Shown here one piece after another: positions 8,830 through 17,693 of a stretch of 64,000 nt of DNA. The stretch is taken from NCBI GenBank assembly GCA_965215215.1, contig OZ244043.1, positions 2,542,001 through 2,606,000 on the forward strand, in the 5' to 3' direction. The notes beneath the pieces are model-generated. The model made no database searches and was not told where the DNA came from. It worked only from the letters and a program-made list of their open reading frames with translations. The position numbers and the translations under genes are program-made. Position 1 is the stretch's first letter; each line of letters begins with the position of its first letter. The stretch comes from CALDTK01 sp965215215. Its GTDB lineage: Bacteria > Bacteroidota > Bacteroidia > Chitinophagales > Saprospiraceae.

Positions 8830-9870
8830 TCAGTCCAGCCGAAAGCTAGCCCGCACGGGATAGTGGTCGGAGAGCGTGCAGTCGAGCGTACGTGCGTCGA
8901 CCGGGGTAAGGTCCGGACTGGCGAGCACGTAGTCGATCCGCAGTCCCGGGATACTCCCGCGGTAGGTGACCCCGAGTCCCCGACCGGCCAGCTCGAAGGC
9001 ATCCCGCAGGCCGCTGCGCCGCAGCTGCCCGAGGGTGTAGCTCTGGGGGGGGTCGTTCAGGTCGCCCAGGAAGATTATCGGGTGCTCGTTGTTGCCGATC
9101 TCCAGGACCAGGTCGGCCGAAGCCTCCGCACGCTGTCGCGCCGCCCAACGGTAGTTGCGGCCTATGACGCGCGCCGTCCAGTACGCGCGCCGGGGAGTGC
9201 CACGCACGTCTTCGTCGACTCGCTCCGTCCCACTACCCAGGGCGTTGCTCTGCAGGTGCGCCGCGATCACGGTGATCGTTTTGCCGGAAGGCAGCTCGAG
9301 GTCGGCCGCGAGCGTGCCGTTGGTTACGTTGTAGGCGGCTAGGGTGCGTTTTCGCGTAAGCGGGTACCGGGAGAAGATGCGCACGCGCGTCTCCCGGGGG
9401 TGAAAAGCGTACTGGAGTCCAGCCGCCCGCATCACGCTATCGATGCGGCGCTCGAGGGGCTCGTACGCGGGGTACTCCTCGAAGGCCACGACGTCGGCGT
9501 CGATGCAGGCGGCGAGCTCCCCGACGTGTCGGTTCATGCGCCGTCGATCCGTCGGGTGGAAGCCGTTGCCGCCGAGCAGGTTGTAGCTGGCGACGGTCAG
9601 TACGTCGGTCGTCGCCTCCTCCCCGCGCCAACCCACGAGGCGCTCCACGTGGCGCCAGCCGATGCCGAGGAGCAGCACGCTGAGCAGTCCGAGCGGCGAT
9701 CGGCGCGACAGGAAATAGACGATGGAGATTAGGTGTCCGACGAGCAGGAGCGGGAAGCCGAGTCCGAAGAAAGCGATCGGCCAGAGCGTGGTCGGCGGCG
9801 TGATCGGCGAGAGGTAGTTGAGTACGGTGAGCACCACCAGAACCCAGTAGATCCACCGAACTACCCTCAC
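8830..9870 (-). CDS. Membrane-anchored endonuclease/exonuclease/phosphatase family protein
   Basis: 346 residues. Three N-terminal hydrophobic helices (about residues 5-75) precede an EEP-fold domain with its metal and catalytic motifs in order: SYNLLGGNG, FEEYP, AAHLQSN, GDLNDPP, RIDYVLAS and LSDHYPV. The fold hydrolyses phosphodiesters; whether this member acts on nucleic acid or another phosphoester is unknown. It overlaps the upstream rhomboid gene by 4 bp and is probably co-transcribed with it. It contains an exact hairpin motif (9348) and a GCC/GGC-stem variant (9288). Confidence 0.85.
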   Translation of the reverse strand: MRVVRWIYWVLVVLTVLNYLSPITPPTTLWPIAFFGLGFPLLLVGHLISIVYFLSRRSPLGLLSVLLLGIGWRHVERLVGWRGEEATTDVLTVASYNLLGGNGFHPTDRRRMNRHVGELAACIDADVVAFEEYPAYEPLERRIDSVMRAAGLQYAFHPRETRVRIFSRYPLTRKRTLAAYNVTNGTLAADLELPSGKTITVIAAHLQSNALGSGTERVDEDVRGTPRRAYWTARVIGRNYRWAARQRAEASADLVLEIGNNEHPIIFLGDLNDPPQSYTLGQLRRSGLRDAFELAGRGLGVTYRGSIPGLRIDYVLASPDLTPVDARTLDCTLSDHYPVRASFRLD

Positions 9871-10802
9871 GAACGCTCCCGACTCGCCTGGTAGAGGAAA
9901 TCGCGCTCCTCCGGGCTGAGGGATTCGATACCCGCCGCTTTGATCTTCTCGAGGATCACGTCGAGCCGCTCCTGTGTATCCGGGTTACGGGGTCGTGCGC
10001 CCGACTGCGGCGCGTTGCTCTCCCCGGCGGGCTCGCCGCGGCGGTAGGCGATGGTCGGTCGGCGCCGCGGCCTGCGTGCGCCCCCGCGGAAGCTCCCGAA
10101 GAAGCGCTGGGTGGCGTCGAACACCCTGTTGACCGGGACGGCGAGATCGCGGCCCGACTGAAGCTGAGCGACGAAGAAGTAGCCCATGAGCGCACCGCCG
10201 ATGTGCGCGAAGTGGCCACCCTGGTTGCCGGTGTTGCCGAAGGCAAAAACGTCGAGCAAGACCAGCACGAGCGCGATGTACTTGAGTCGCACCTCGCCGA
10301 GTAGGATCAGGCGGATAGCGTATTCCGGGGCGATCACGGCCGCCGCTACGATCGTGGCCATCACCGCGCCACTCGCGCCGAGCAGGTACAGCGTACCTCC
10401 GGCGCCGTAGGGCATGAAGGCGGCGGTGGCCCAAAACAACAGGCCGCCCGCCAGTGCCCCCCAGAGGTAGATCGGGAGGATGCGGTCGTCGCCGATGAGG
10501 TCGCCCACGATGCGCCCGAACCAGTAGAAGAGCAGCATGTTCCAGCCGATGTGCCAGAAGCCCTCGTGCAGGAAGCCGTAGGTGAGCAGCGTCCACGGGT
10601 GGGTGAGGTTGTGTACCCAGTCGTTGCTCAGCTCCAGGAAGTGCATCGTACCCGTGTAGGCGTCCGAACCGGGGATTCCCAGGGTGATGAGCCGCAGGAT
10701 GTTGACGAGGATGAACACGGCCAGGTTGACCAGGATAATCTGCGTAACCCGCGTCCCCGAGCGGAATTGCTGCTGTACGTCTTGCCAGATGGATTCGAAC
10801 AT
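9867..10802 (-). CDS. Rhomboid family intramembrane serine protease (first of two)
   Basis: 311 residues with about six hydrophobic segments. Catalytic Ser144 lies in GASGAVMA and catalytic His200 in FAHIGGALMG; the HEGFWHIGWNML segment matches the oxyanion-hole region. It cleaves membrane proteins within or near the bilayer. A basic, disordered C-terminal tail (RRPRRRPTIAYRRGE) ends in a short acidic helix, a usual Bacteroidota arrangement. It overlaps the endonuclease-like gene by 4 bp and lies downstream of a second rhomboid. Confidence 0.9.
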   Translation of the reverse strand: MFESIWQDVQQQFRSGTRVTQIILVNLAVFILVNILRLITLGIPGSDAYTGTMHFLELSNDWVHNLTHPWTLLTYGFLHEGFWHIGWNMLLFYWFGRIVGDLIGDDRILPIYLWGALAGGLLFWATAAFMPYGAGGTLYLLGASGAVMATIVAAAVIAPEYAIRLILLGEVRLKYIALVLVLLDVFAFGNTGNQGGHFAHIGGALMGYFFVAQLQSGRDLAVPVNRVFDATQRFFGSFRGGARRPRRRPTIAYRRGEPAGESNAPQSGARPRNPDTQERLDVILEKIKAAGIESLSPEERDFLYQASRERS

Positions 10803-10894
10803 GAGGTCGGTGCGAAGGCGATGCGGAGTGCGCCTAGGGGGTTAACCGGTGCGCCGGCGGGGGTGTTGCAAGGTGCGACGAATTTGCGCCTCGC

Positions 10895-11557
10895 TCAACG
10901 CCTCGGCAGGAGGCCGCCGCCGCGCCGCCAGAGGGTGAGCAGGAGGAAGCCGATGGCCGCGCCCCCGATGTGCGCGAAGTGTGCGATACCGGTATTGAAG
11001 CCGGAGATGCCGAGGAAGATGTCGATGCCCACCAGGATGAGCACGAAGTACTTGGCCTTAAGCGCGATGGGTGGGAAGATGAGCTGGAGCACCGAGTTGG
11101 GCGCGATCACGGCGAAGGCGGCCAGCAACCCGTAAATGGCGCCGGAAGCCCCGAGTATCGGCGTGTTGTAAGCCAGGTCCATGGCAACCGCCCCGGACTG
11201 CACCGTAACGTAGGTAGCTAGCCAGTGCAGTACCAGTGCACCCAAGCCACACACGAGGTAGTAGATGAGGTAGCGCTGCGTGCCGAGGGTGCGCTCGATG
11301 ACGCTCCCGAAGAGGAAGAGCGCGTACATGTTGAACAGCAGGTGCGTGAGCCCCCCGTGCATGAACATGTGGGTGGCGACCTGGAAGGGGCGAAAAAAGC
11401 CGCTCGTCGGGTAGAAAGCCGCGAGCGAGAGCCGACCGATGTCGAAGATGCTTCCGTCCACGCCGAGGCTCTCACCGCCCGTCCAGTTGAAAGTCGCCAG
11501 GTAGAAGAGCACGTTGATGATCAACAGGTTCTTCGTGACGGGGAGCAGGTTGGACAT
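10895..11557 (-). CDS. Rhomboid family intramembrane serine protease (second of two)
   Basis: 220 residues from ATG 11557 (MSNLLPVTKN), chosen over in-frame ATG 11560 and GTG 11575 because AGGG lies at a usable distance upstream. Catalytic Ser138 is in GASGAIYG and His196 in FAHIGGAAIG; HGGLTHLLFNMYAL is the conserved L1/TM2 region. It is the compact six-TM core form without a tail. It follows mutL on the same strand after about 70 bp and precedes the tailed paralogue, so the pair probably arose by tandem duplication and divergence. Confidence 0.9.
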   Translation of the reverse strand: MSNLLPVTKNLLIINVLFYLATFNWTGGESLGVDGSIFDIGRLSLAAFYPTSGFFRPFQVATHMFMHGGLTHLLFNMYALFLFGSVIERTLGTQRYLIYYLVCGLGALVLHWLATYVTVQSGAVAMDLAYNTPILGASGAIYGLLAAFAVIAPNSVLQLIFPPIALKAKYFVLILVGIDIFLGISGFNTGIAHFAHIGGAAIGFLLLTLWRRGGGLLPRR

Positions 11558-11630
11558 CATATACCCTGAGACCAACCGATTTTGTGCCGACTGGTTGCTT
11601 GCGGCCCGGGGGCCTTCGACGTGAGACTAA

Positions 11631-13499
11631 TTAAGCACGACCAAACTGCCGCTCGAGCTGTTCGAGCGTATGGGTGATAATGCAAGGTCGCCCGCTCGGC
11701 GTGTGTTCCGGGTGCGAGGTGGTAAGTAACGCCTCCACGAGCTGCGCCTGGGCTTCTACGGGCAAATTGGTGCCGCGGGTCACGGAGCCGCGCCGCGCCA
11801 GGCTCAGGGCGATCGACTCGCGCCGCCCCAGGTCTATATCGCGGTTTTCGTAGTGCTGGTGGAGCAGAAATTCTACCAGTCCGTTCGTATCGGTGCCTTG
11901 CGGCAAATCCGCCGGCATGCCGTAAACCACCTGCTCGCCCGTCGGGCCGGCCGCGATCTCGAAGCCGAGGCGCTCGAGCTCGGGCAGTAAGTCCTGCAGC
12001 GCCTGTTGCTGCGCTCCGTTGAGCTGCAGCGTCGTCGGAAACAGCTCGCGTTGGCTCGTCTGTTTGCCGGGCTCCCCGAGCTGGGCGAGGTAGCGCTCGT
12101 ACAAAATGCGCTCGTGGGCGCCCTGCTGGTCGACGAGCAGGTAGCCGCTCTTCACCTGGTGCACGATGTAGGCGCCGTGGATTTGGTAGGGCGGCCGGGT
12201 GCTCGCGCCCTCGCCCAGGCCCTCGGCGGCCTCTTCGCGCCATTCGCTCCGGAGGGTGGTCACGCCGCTCCCCACTGGGTCGGGCACCGGCATCTCCGCG
12301 GGCTGCGGGGCGCGGTACAGGTCTCGCCAGGCTTCCACTCCGTCGCGCTTGGCACCCCGCGCGCCCTCGCTGCCGCTGCTCCTCCGGATAGCGCCGTAGT
12401 CTACCCCGGAGCTCAGGATGTGCGTGGTTACCGTCTCGCGGCCACGCGCCTGCGGGGCGCGCTGTTGCTCGAGCGCCGTCTCGGCGTCGAAGTCGATCAT
12501 CGGCGCCACCGAAAACTGACCGAGCGCGTGCCGCACGGCCACGCGGAGCACCTGGTACACGAGGCGCTCGTCCTCGAACTTGATCTCCTGTTTGGTCGGG
12601 TGTACGTTGATGTCGATGTGCCGCGGATCGAGTTCCAGAAACAGCGCGTACAGCGGCCAGGTGTCGTCGGCGATCAGCTTGTCGTAGGCCAGCTTCACGG
12701 CGTGGTGGAGGTAGGGGGAGCGGATGAAGCGTCCGTTCACGAAGAAGTACTGCTGCCCGCGCGAGCGCTTCGCGAACTCGGGTTTGCCCACGTAGCCGCG
12801 CACCCGCAGGGTTTCGGTCTCCTCGTCCACGGGCACGAGCCGCTCCCGGTAGCCCTTGCCGAGCAGTCCGGCGATGCGGTGGGCCAGCTTGCCGCGCGTG
12901 AGGTGGTACACCTCGGTCTGTGCGTTGAAGGCCCGAAACTGAATGTCGGGATTCGCGAGCGCCACCCGGCTGAACTCCTCGAGCATGTGCCGCAGCTCCA
13001 CCGAATCGCTCTTCAGGAAACTGCGGCGGGCGGGCACGTTGTAGAAGAGGTGCTGCACCATCAAATTCGAGCCCGCTGGGCACTGACAGGGCTCCTGGCT
13101 CCGCACGCGGCCGTCTTCGATGCGGATGCGCGTGCCCACCGTTTCGTTGTGGGGCATCGTGCGCAGCTCCACCTTGGCCACCGCCGCGATGCTGGCCAGG
13201 GCCTCGCCCCGGAAGCCCATCGTCCGAATGGCGAACAGGTCGTCGGAGCTCCGAATCTTGGAGGTCGCGTGCCGCTCGAAGGCCATGCGGGCGTCGGTCG
13301 GCCCCATGCCGCAGCCGTTGTCCACCACCTGGATGAGCTCCTTGCCGGCCTCGCGGACGATGAGCTGCACCTCCGTCGCCCCGGCGTCGACGGCGTTCTC
13401 GAGCAGCTCCTTCACGATGGAAGCGGGCCGCTGCACCACCTCTCCGGCGGCAATCTGGTTGGCGATGTGGTCGGGGAGTAGCTGGATGAGATCCGCCAT
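11631..13499 (-). CDS. mutL: DNA mismatch repair protein MutL
   Basis: About 622 residues from the ATG giving MADLIQLLP. The GHKL ATPase motifs are ELLENAVDAGA, DNGCGM, and TMGFRGEAL; the transducer domain follows (NVHPTKQEIKF). The C-terminal dimerisation domain has the QQGAHERILYER region and ends with the GRPCIITHTLEQLER segment. MutL couples MutS mismatch recognition to strand incision. A QxxAHE-type start is seen, but I could not confirm a complete DQHA(X)2E(X)4E endonuclease motif. A TAGCTTGC box lies 5 nt upstream of the start. Confidence 0.97.
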   Translation of the reverse strand: MADLIQLLPDHIANQIAAGEVVQRPASIVKELLENAVDAGATEVQLIVREAGKELIQVVDNGCGMGPTDARMAFERHATSKIRSSDDLFAIRTMGFRGEALASIAAVAKVELRTMPHNETVGTRIRIEDGRVRSQEPCQCPAGSNLMVQHLFYNVPARRSFLKSDSVELRHMLEEFSRVALANPDIQFRAFNAQTEVYHLTRGKLAHRIAGLLGKGYRERLVPVDEETETLRVRGYVGKPEFAKRSRGQQYFFVNGRFIRSPYLHHAVKLAYDKLIADDTWPLYALFLELDPRHIDINVHPTKQEIKFEDERLVYQVLRVAVRHALGQFSVAPMIDFDAETALEQQRAPQARGRETVTTHILSSGVDYGAIRRSSGSEGARGAKRDGVEAWRDLYRAPQPAEMPVPDPVGSGVTTLRSEWREEAAEGLGEGASTRPPYQIHGAYIVHQVKSGYLLVDQQGAHERILYERYLAQLGEPGKQTSQRELFPTTLQLNGAQQQALQDLLPELERLGFEIAAGPTGEQVVYGMPADLPQGTDTNGLVEFLLHQHYENRDIDLGRRESIALSLARRGSVTRGTNLPVEAQAQLVEALLTTSHPEHTPSGRPCIITHTLEQLERQFGRA

Positions 13500-13504
13500 G
13501 GCGG

Positions 13505-13512
13505 GCAAGCTA
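13505..13512 (-). promoter_or_regulatory. -7-like box upstream of mutL
   Basis: TAGCTTGC on the minus strand ends 5 nt before the mutL ATG. It fits TAnnTTTG with one mismatch. Placement parallels the boxes at scpA, dut, pyrH, asnS and the FkbM gene. Confidence 0.25.
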
Positions 13513-13526
13513 CGGCCGCCCCCGCG

Positions 13527-13850
13527 CTAGTTCCCGGTTACGGTCCCCACAATCCCCGCCACGTTGCTCTGCAGCAGGTAGTAGCCCAGCAGCAGCATCA
13601 CGCCGATGATGAGGAAAAGCCGCCGATTGCTGGCCGTAGCCTGCTTGTTGCGCTCCGTCCGGAAGGAGAACTGAGAGCCGCCCTTAGTGGCGAATCCACT
13701 CGAAATGCGCCGCTTGAGGTGCTCGTCGGGATCCTCGGCGTTCTGGTAGTCCGCCATCAACATCTCCCGCCGCTCCTTGTCGGGATCGTAGAAGCGGGGC
13801 GTGTACCCGAAGGTTTGGTGCTTCGGGATGCGTGACATGCGGAACTTCAT
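13527..13850 (-). CDS. Conserved small membrane protein
   Basis: 107 residues. A polar N-terminal part with GYTPRFYDPDKERREM and a basic middle is followed by one transmembrane helix (about residues 79-96). Proteins with the same (F/Y)xPRFYDP start occur next to mutL in other Bacteroidota, sometimes mislabelled as riboflavin synthase. It lies 27 bp upstream of the mutL start on the same strand and may be in the same operon. No function can be assigned. Confidence 0.75.
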   Translation of the reverse strand: MKFRMSRIPKHQTFGYTPRFYDPDKERREMLMADYQNAEDPDEHLKRRISSGFATKGGSQFSFRTERNKQATASNRRLFLIIGVMLLLGYYLLQSNVAGIVGTVTGN

Positions 13851-14053
13851 GCGGGGCAGGTTTTAGCGGTGGTCAGTCAACACCCAAGCTAAGCACTAAG
13901 CTATCAGCCCACGGTCAGACCTCCTAACCGCACCGCCGCAACCCGGTCTCGCAACCCGCTCGCCCACCGGGCGTTTGCTTACTTCGCACCCCGGCGAACC
14001 GTAAGTAAGGCTTTCACCCAAATACGATTCGCTTTCGCTAAAACCGTAGAAGC
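13851..14053. other. Divergent intergenic region with a hairpin motif
   Basis: About 200 bp between divergent genes. Apart from the exact motif copy at 14031-14044 and a TACTTCG string at 13980-13986 nothing specific is visible. Confidence 0.4.
14031..14044 (-). repeat. Interspersed hairpin motif (exact copy), directly upstream of the bacilliredoxin gene
   Basis: GCTTTCGCTAAAAC on the plus strand; the hairpin strand GTTTTAGCGAAAGC is the minus strand. It ends 9 nt before the ATG at 14054, where it would lie in the leader or promoter. Confidence 0.85.
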
Positions 14054-14467
14054 ATGTACCCTGCCGAGCTGACGATCCCCATGTCGCGCGACCTAACCGA
14101 TTACAATTTTAAGGCACTCAAAACGCCCCAGGACGTCGACGACGCCCTGGGCACGACCAGTGGTACCACCTTGTTGGTCGTCAATAGCGTGTGCGGGTGT
14201 GCGGCGGGCATGGCCCGTCCGGGGGCCAAGTTCTCGCTCGACAACGAGAAGACGCCCGACAACCTCGCCACCGTGTTCGCCGGTGTCGACGCCGCGGCTA
14301 CGGCCAAGGCGCGCGATTTCCTGCTGCCGTACCCGCCCTCGAGCCCGAGCATCGCGCTGTTCAAGGACGGTAAGCTCGTGCACTTCCTCGAGCGTCACCA
14401 CATCGAGGGCCGGAGCGCCGAGGTAATCTCGGCCAACCTGAAGTTGGCCTACGATCGCTTCTGCTAG
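14054..14467 (+). CDS. BrxA/BrxB family bacilliredoxin
   Basis: 137 residues, family length. It starts MYPAELTIPM and carries the CGC active site in NSVCGCAAGMARP (Cys47, Cys49), characteristic of the YphP/YqiW family. Bacilliredoxins remove bacillithiol from S-bacillithiolated proteins under oxidative stress; some Bacteroidota make bacillithiol. The ATG is preceded by an exact copy of the interspersed hairpin motif. Downstream, after 6 nt, lies the DNA glycosylase gene, so a small oxidative-damage operon (Brx, Fpg/Nei, Nudix) is plausible. Confidence 0.92.
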   Translation: MYPAELTIPMSRDLTDYNFKALKTPQDVDDALGTTSGTTLLVVNSVCGCAAGMARPGAKFSLDNEKTPDNLATVFAGVDAAATAKARDFLLPYPPSSPSIALFKDGKLVHFLERHHIEGRSAEVISANLKLAYDRFC

Positions 14468-14473
14468 GATCGT

Positions 14474-15307
14474 ATGCCCGAGCTACCGGAAGTAAACACC
14501 TACCAGAAATATTTCGACGCGGCAGCGGTAGGCAAGCGCGTCGCCGGCGTCGACATCGCCGACGACTACATCTTCAAACAGGTGCTCGACGAAACGGGCA
14601 ATAGCACCTCGGCTACGAGTGAGCCCGGCGTACTCGGGGCGCGTTTTGCCGAAAGGCTCGCCGGTCAGCGGATCGTGGGCTCGCACCGGCGGGGCAAATA
14701 CCTGTTCGCGGACCTGGATTCCGGACACAGCTTCCTGCTGCACTTCGGGATGACGGGCGATCTGAAACTCTACACCGAGCCGGAGGATCGGGCGAGACAC
14801 GAACGGTTCGCGCTCGTGTTCGATACGGGAGAACGACTCGGATTCGACGACCCCAGGAAGTTTGCGAAGATCCGCTACTTGGCCTCCAGGGAGGCTTACG
14901 TCGCGAAGATACGACTGGGGGTAGATGCGTTGGAAATATCGAAGGAAGCGTTCCTCGCGCAGGCGGGGGGGAGGCGTACGGCCATAAAGGCGTTTTTGCT
15001 CAATCAACTCGCGTTGGCCGGCGTCGGCAACCTGTACGCCGACGAGATCCTGTACCAGACGCGCATCCACCCGGAGTCGCCCGTGGGCGCGCTCGACGAG
15101 GAGCAACTCGTGCAGATCCACGCCAAGATGGGGGAGATCCTACAGATCGCCTGCGACCGCGACGCGTACTACCGCAATTATCCGCCCGGGTGGTTTTGGC
15201 AGTGGCGGAAAGAAGAGCGGGTGGAGGGGCGCGGCGACGTACTGCGGAGCAAGGTGGGCGGCAGGACCACGCACTGGGTAGAGCCCTGGCAGAAGTTGTA
15301 CAGCTAA
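14474..15307 (+). CDS. Fpg/Nei family DNA glycosylase lacking the zinc-finger cysteines
   Basis: 277 residues. The N-terminus MPELPEV supplies the catalytic Pro2 and Glu3 of the bifunctional glycosylase/AP-lyases. HFGMTG, DDPRKF and the H2TH motif GVGNLYADEILYQTRIHP are present. The C-terminal hairpin keeps the DNA-contacting Arg in VGGRTTHWV but has no cysteine at any of the four usual zinc positions, so it is a zincless-finger member. It removes oxidised bases; 8-oxoG versus pyrimidine preference cannot be read. It is followed after 1 nt by a Nudix gene, and a GCC/GGC-stem hairpin variant lies at 14643-14657. Confidence 0.9.
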   Translation: MPELPEVNTYQKYFDAAAVGKRVAGVDIADDYIFKQVLDETGNSTSATSEPGVLGARFAERLAGQRIVGSHRRGKYLFADLDSGHSFLLHFGMTGDLKLYTEPEDRARHERFALVFDTGERLGFDDPRKFAKIRYLASREAYVAKIRLGVDALEISKEAFLAQAGGRRTAIKAFLLNQLALAGVGNLYADEILYQTRIHPESPVGALDEEQLVQIHAKMGEILQIACDRDAYYRNYPPGWFWQWRKEERVEGRGDVLRSKVGGRTTHWVEPWQKLYS

Positions 15308-15308
15308 G

Positions 15309-15779
15309 GTGCCGGCCGCTCTGGCCGCGGGGATTGTGTTGTACCGGATTCGCGGTGGCGGGGTCGAGATCCTGCTGGGCCACCTGGGCGGACCGTATTT
15401 CGCCCGGAAGGACAAGCGGGGTTGGGTGGTGCCCAAAGGGCTCGTGGAGGCCGGTGAGGGGCCCCTGGACGCGGCCCGTAGAGAGTGGACCGAGGAGACC
15501 GGGCAGCCGGCACCCGAAGGGGTCTACGTGCCTCTGCCCCTCGTAAAACAGAGTAGCAGCAAGCATACCCTGCTTTGGGCAGTCCGTGGCGACGTGGACG
15601 CTGGGTGCTTATACTCGAACTCCTTCGCGCTCGAATGGCCACCCCGCTCCGGTACCCGACGGACGTTTCCGGAGGTGGATCGGTACATTTGGTGTGGCTG
15701 TAGCGAGGCCCGGGAACTCCTCGTAGCCGGGTTGGCTTCGGTGCCGGAGATACTTCTTGCCGCATTAGGGCACAAATAG
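15309..15779 (+). CDS. Nudix hydrolase
   Basis: 156 residues from a GTG start one base after the upstream stop. The Nudix box fits GX5EX7REUXEEXGU, as GLVEAGEGPLDAARREWTEETG's core with REWTEETG. The short domain with FARKDKRGWVVPKG resembles Bacteroidota Nudix proteins next to repair genes. It hydrolyses nucleoside diphosphate derivatives; adjacency to an oxidised-base glycosylase hints at nucleotide-pool cleaning, but this is inference. Confidence 0.88.
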   Translation: MPAALAAGIVLYRIRGGGVEILLGHLGGPYFARKDKRGWVVPKGLVEAGEGPLDAARREWTEETGQPAPEGVYVPLPLVKQSSSKHTLLWAVRGDVDAGCLYSNSFALEWPPRSGTRRTFPEVDRYIWCGCSEARELLVAGLASVPEILLAALGHK

Positions 15780-15790
15780 CAGTATTGTAT

Positions 15791-17500
15791 ATGTCTGAAT
15801 CTAAGGTGCTCCCGCTTGTACTACGAAGCTTCGCTTTACTCCTGATCGTCGTCGCGCTCAGCGAACCGCGACAGGTACTGGCTCAACCCAACTCCGGGTT
15901 TGAGCCTTTCTCCACGACCTTACCTATCTTTCGGATCACACTCGAGGGCGATACCGTCGTCGACGAGCCCAAGATCGCCGGTCGCTTAGAGGTAATCAAC
16001 CAGCCGGGTGCGCCGAACGCTTCAAACTCGACGGACGTAGCACAATCCGTGAGGATCGGTATCGAGCTGCGGGGACGCTCGTCGCTGAATTCCGACAAGA
16101 AGTCCTTCGGCTTCGAGACCTGGGACGCGGGAAACGAGGACGTGGACGTCTCGTTGCTCGGCTTCCCCGAAGAGAGCGACTGGGTGCTCCACGGGCCGTA
16201 TACGGACAAAACCCTCGTCCGTAACGCCTTCGCGTACCGTACGGCGCGCACCTTCAGCGAATTTGCCCCGCGTTCTCAGTTTCTGGAGCTCATCGTCAAC
16301 GGCGACTACCGGGGGCTCTACCTACTCGTGGAGAGGGTGAAGCGCGGTCGGAATCGAGTTGACATCAGTAAACTCAAACCGGAGGACACCGGTGGCGATG
16401 ACCTCACGGGGGGATACATCTTCGAGAACTCCCTCGAGAAACCCGAGCCGGGTACCGGGTGGAGCGGTCAACCTTCCGGGCGAATCGGCTCGTACCAAAC
16501 CGGTCAGTATAATTTCGTTTACCCGAAAGCCAGAGACATCCAACCCGAGCAGGCGGCGTACGTCGCGGGGTGGATGGCCGAGTTCGAAGACGCGCTCGCG
16601 GAGGAGACGTTCGCCGATCCCGAGCTGGGGTACCCCGCCTACGTGGACGTCGATTCCTGGAGAGACTACGTCCTTTTTCAGGAGTTCGGCCGCGACGTGG
16701 ACGCCTACCTCGGATCCACGTTTTTCTATAAGGACAAAGACAGCAAAGGGGGGAGGCTGCACGCCGGTCCGGTATGGGACCTGAACCTCGCTTTCGGCAA
16801 CGATGATTTTTGTGGCGATACGCTCACCGACGGGTTTGCTATCGAACGAAACGGGGTTTGTGACCCCAAGCTCAGGCCGCTTATTTGGACGCGCGTTTGG
16901 GAAGATTCTACTTTCCAAAATCAGGTAGCCGAGCGTTGGCAGAGTTTGCGTAGGGGTCCCCTCTCCGACGAAGCGATTCTCGCCCGCTTCGATTCGCTCG
17001 TTACGTTGATCGACGGCTCCGGGGCACGTGAGCGGAACTTCGACCGCTGGATGTTCGTGGAGGGCGTCTACCGGTGGCCGAACCCCTTCGTGGGCGTCAC
17101 GCACGCCGAGGACGCCGCGTACATGCGTCGCTGGTTGATCTCGAGAGCGGCCTGGCTCGACGGGGCGCTGCCGGCCAAAGCGGGGGAGTTCGGGGAGGAA
17201 GACCCCGGGGGGGATCCCGCGGACCAGCCCTCGGCCACCACCGAGCTTACCGCAACTCTTAAGCTGTACCCCAATCCTACCGCAGCGGGGCAGTGGGTAA
17301 CACTCGATCTCCCGGAAGGTGTGAGCGACGGGGTACGCGTGCGGGTGCGGAGTACGACCGGGCAGCTGCTCGCGGGCTACACCTTGAACGCGAGTGAGCT
17401 CCGAGTGCGCTTCCGGGTGGCGTCGCCCGGCCTCTACCTCGTCGAGGTCCAGGGTGACGCCGGCACGCGCAGGAGTACGCGCCGCCTGGTGGTCCGGTAG
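15791..17500 (+). CDS. CotH kinase-family secreted protein with T9SS sorting domain (first of tandem pair)
   Basis: 569 residues from ATG 15791; an in-frame TTG at 15785 is less likely. A signal peptide ends near VLAQP. The CotH-like domain includes IELRGRSS, KKSFGFETWD, DWVLHGPYTDKTLVRNAFAY and LELIVNGDYRGLYLLVERVKR; CotH proteins are atypical kinases that phosphorylate secreted proteins. The C-terminus has a type A T9SS sorting domain beginning LKLYPNPTAAGQ and ending RRLVVR, predicting export and surface attachment. The downstream paralogue shares the same layout. No SD is visible. Confidence 0.9.
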   Translation: MSESKVLPLVLRSFALLLIVVALSEPRQVLAQPNSGFEPFSTTLPIFRITLEGDTVVDEPKIAGRLEVINQPGAPNASNSTDVAQSVRIGIELRGRSSLNSDKKSFGFETWDAGNEDVDVSLLGFPEESDWVLHGPYTDKTLVRNAFAYRTARTFSEFAPRSQFLELIVNGDYRGLYLLVERVKRGRNRVDISKLKPEDTGGDDLTGGYIFENSLEKPEPGTGWSGQPSGRIGSYQTGQYNFVYPKARDIQPEQAAYVAGWMAEFEDALAEETFADPELGYPAYVDVDSWRDYVLFQEFGRDVDAYLGSTFFYKDKDSKGGRLHAGPVWDLNLAFGNDDFCGDTLTDGFAIERNGVCDPKLRPLIWTRVWEDSTFQNQVAERWQSLRRGPLSDEAILARFDSLVTLIDGSGARERNFDRWMFVEGVYRWPNPFVGVTHAEDAAYMRRWLISRAAWLDGALPAKAGEFGEEDPGGDPADQPSATTELTATLKLYPNPTAAGQWVTLDLPEGVSDGVRVRVRSTTGQLLAGYTLNASELRVRFRVASPGLYLVEVQGDAGTRRSTRRLVVR

Positions 17501-17693
17501 CGATCGTGCACGTCGAGCGTGCTCGCCGACGCGGACGCGATCGCGCGTGAGGGGCGTTATGAGGATCCGGAGGAGGCCAACCCTTTGCTGAATCGTGTGG
17601 GTATAGTGTGTGCAATTCGAATAAACCGCGTAGATTCTCTGTTGCACGTCTTGTAGGTGTGATCGATTAAACTATGTATTAAAACGAACTTCA

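Noticed and set aside
8784..9002. N-terminal extension of cysS by about 73 codons.
   Set aside because: It would overlap the EEP gene and has no family similarity; MASTLQLYDS is the normal CysS start.
17501..17693. Possible small gene or attenuator between the two CotH genes.
   Set aside because: Only very short frames (for example ATG TAT TAA near 17674) and no structured leader were seen.
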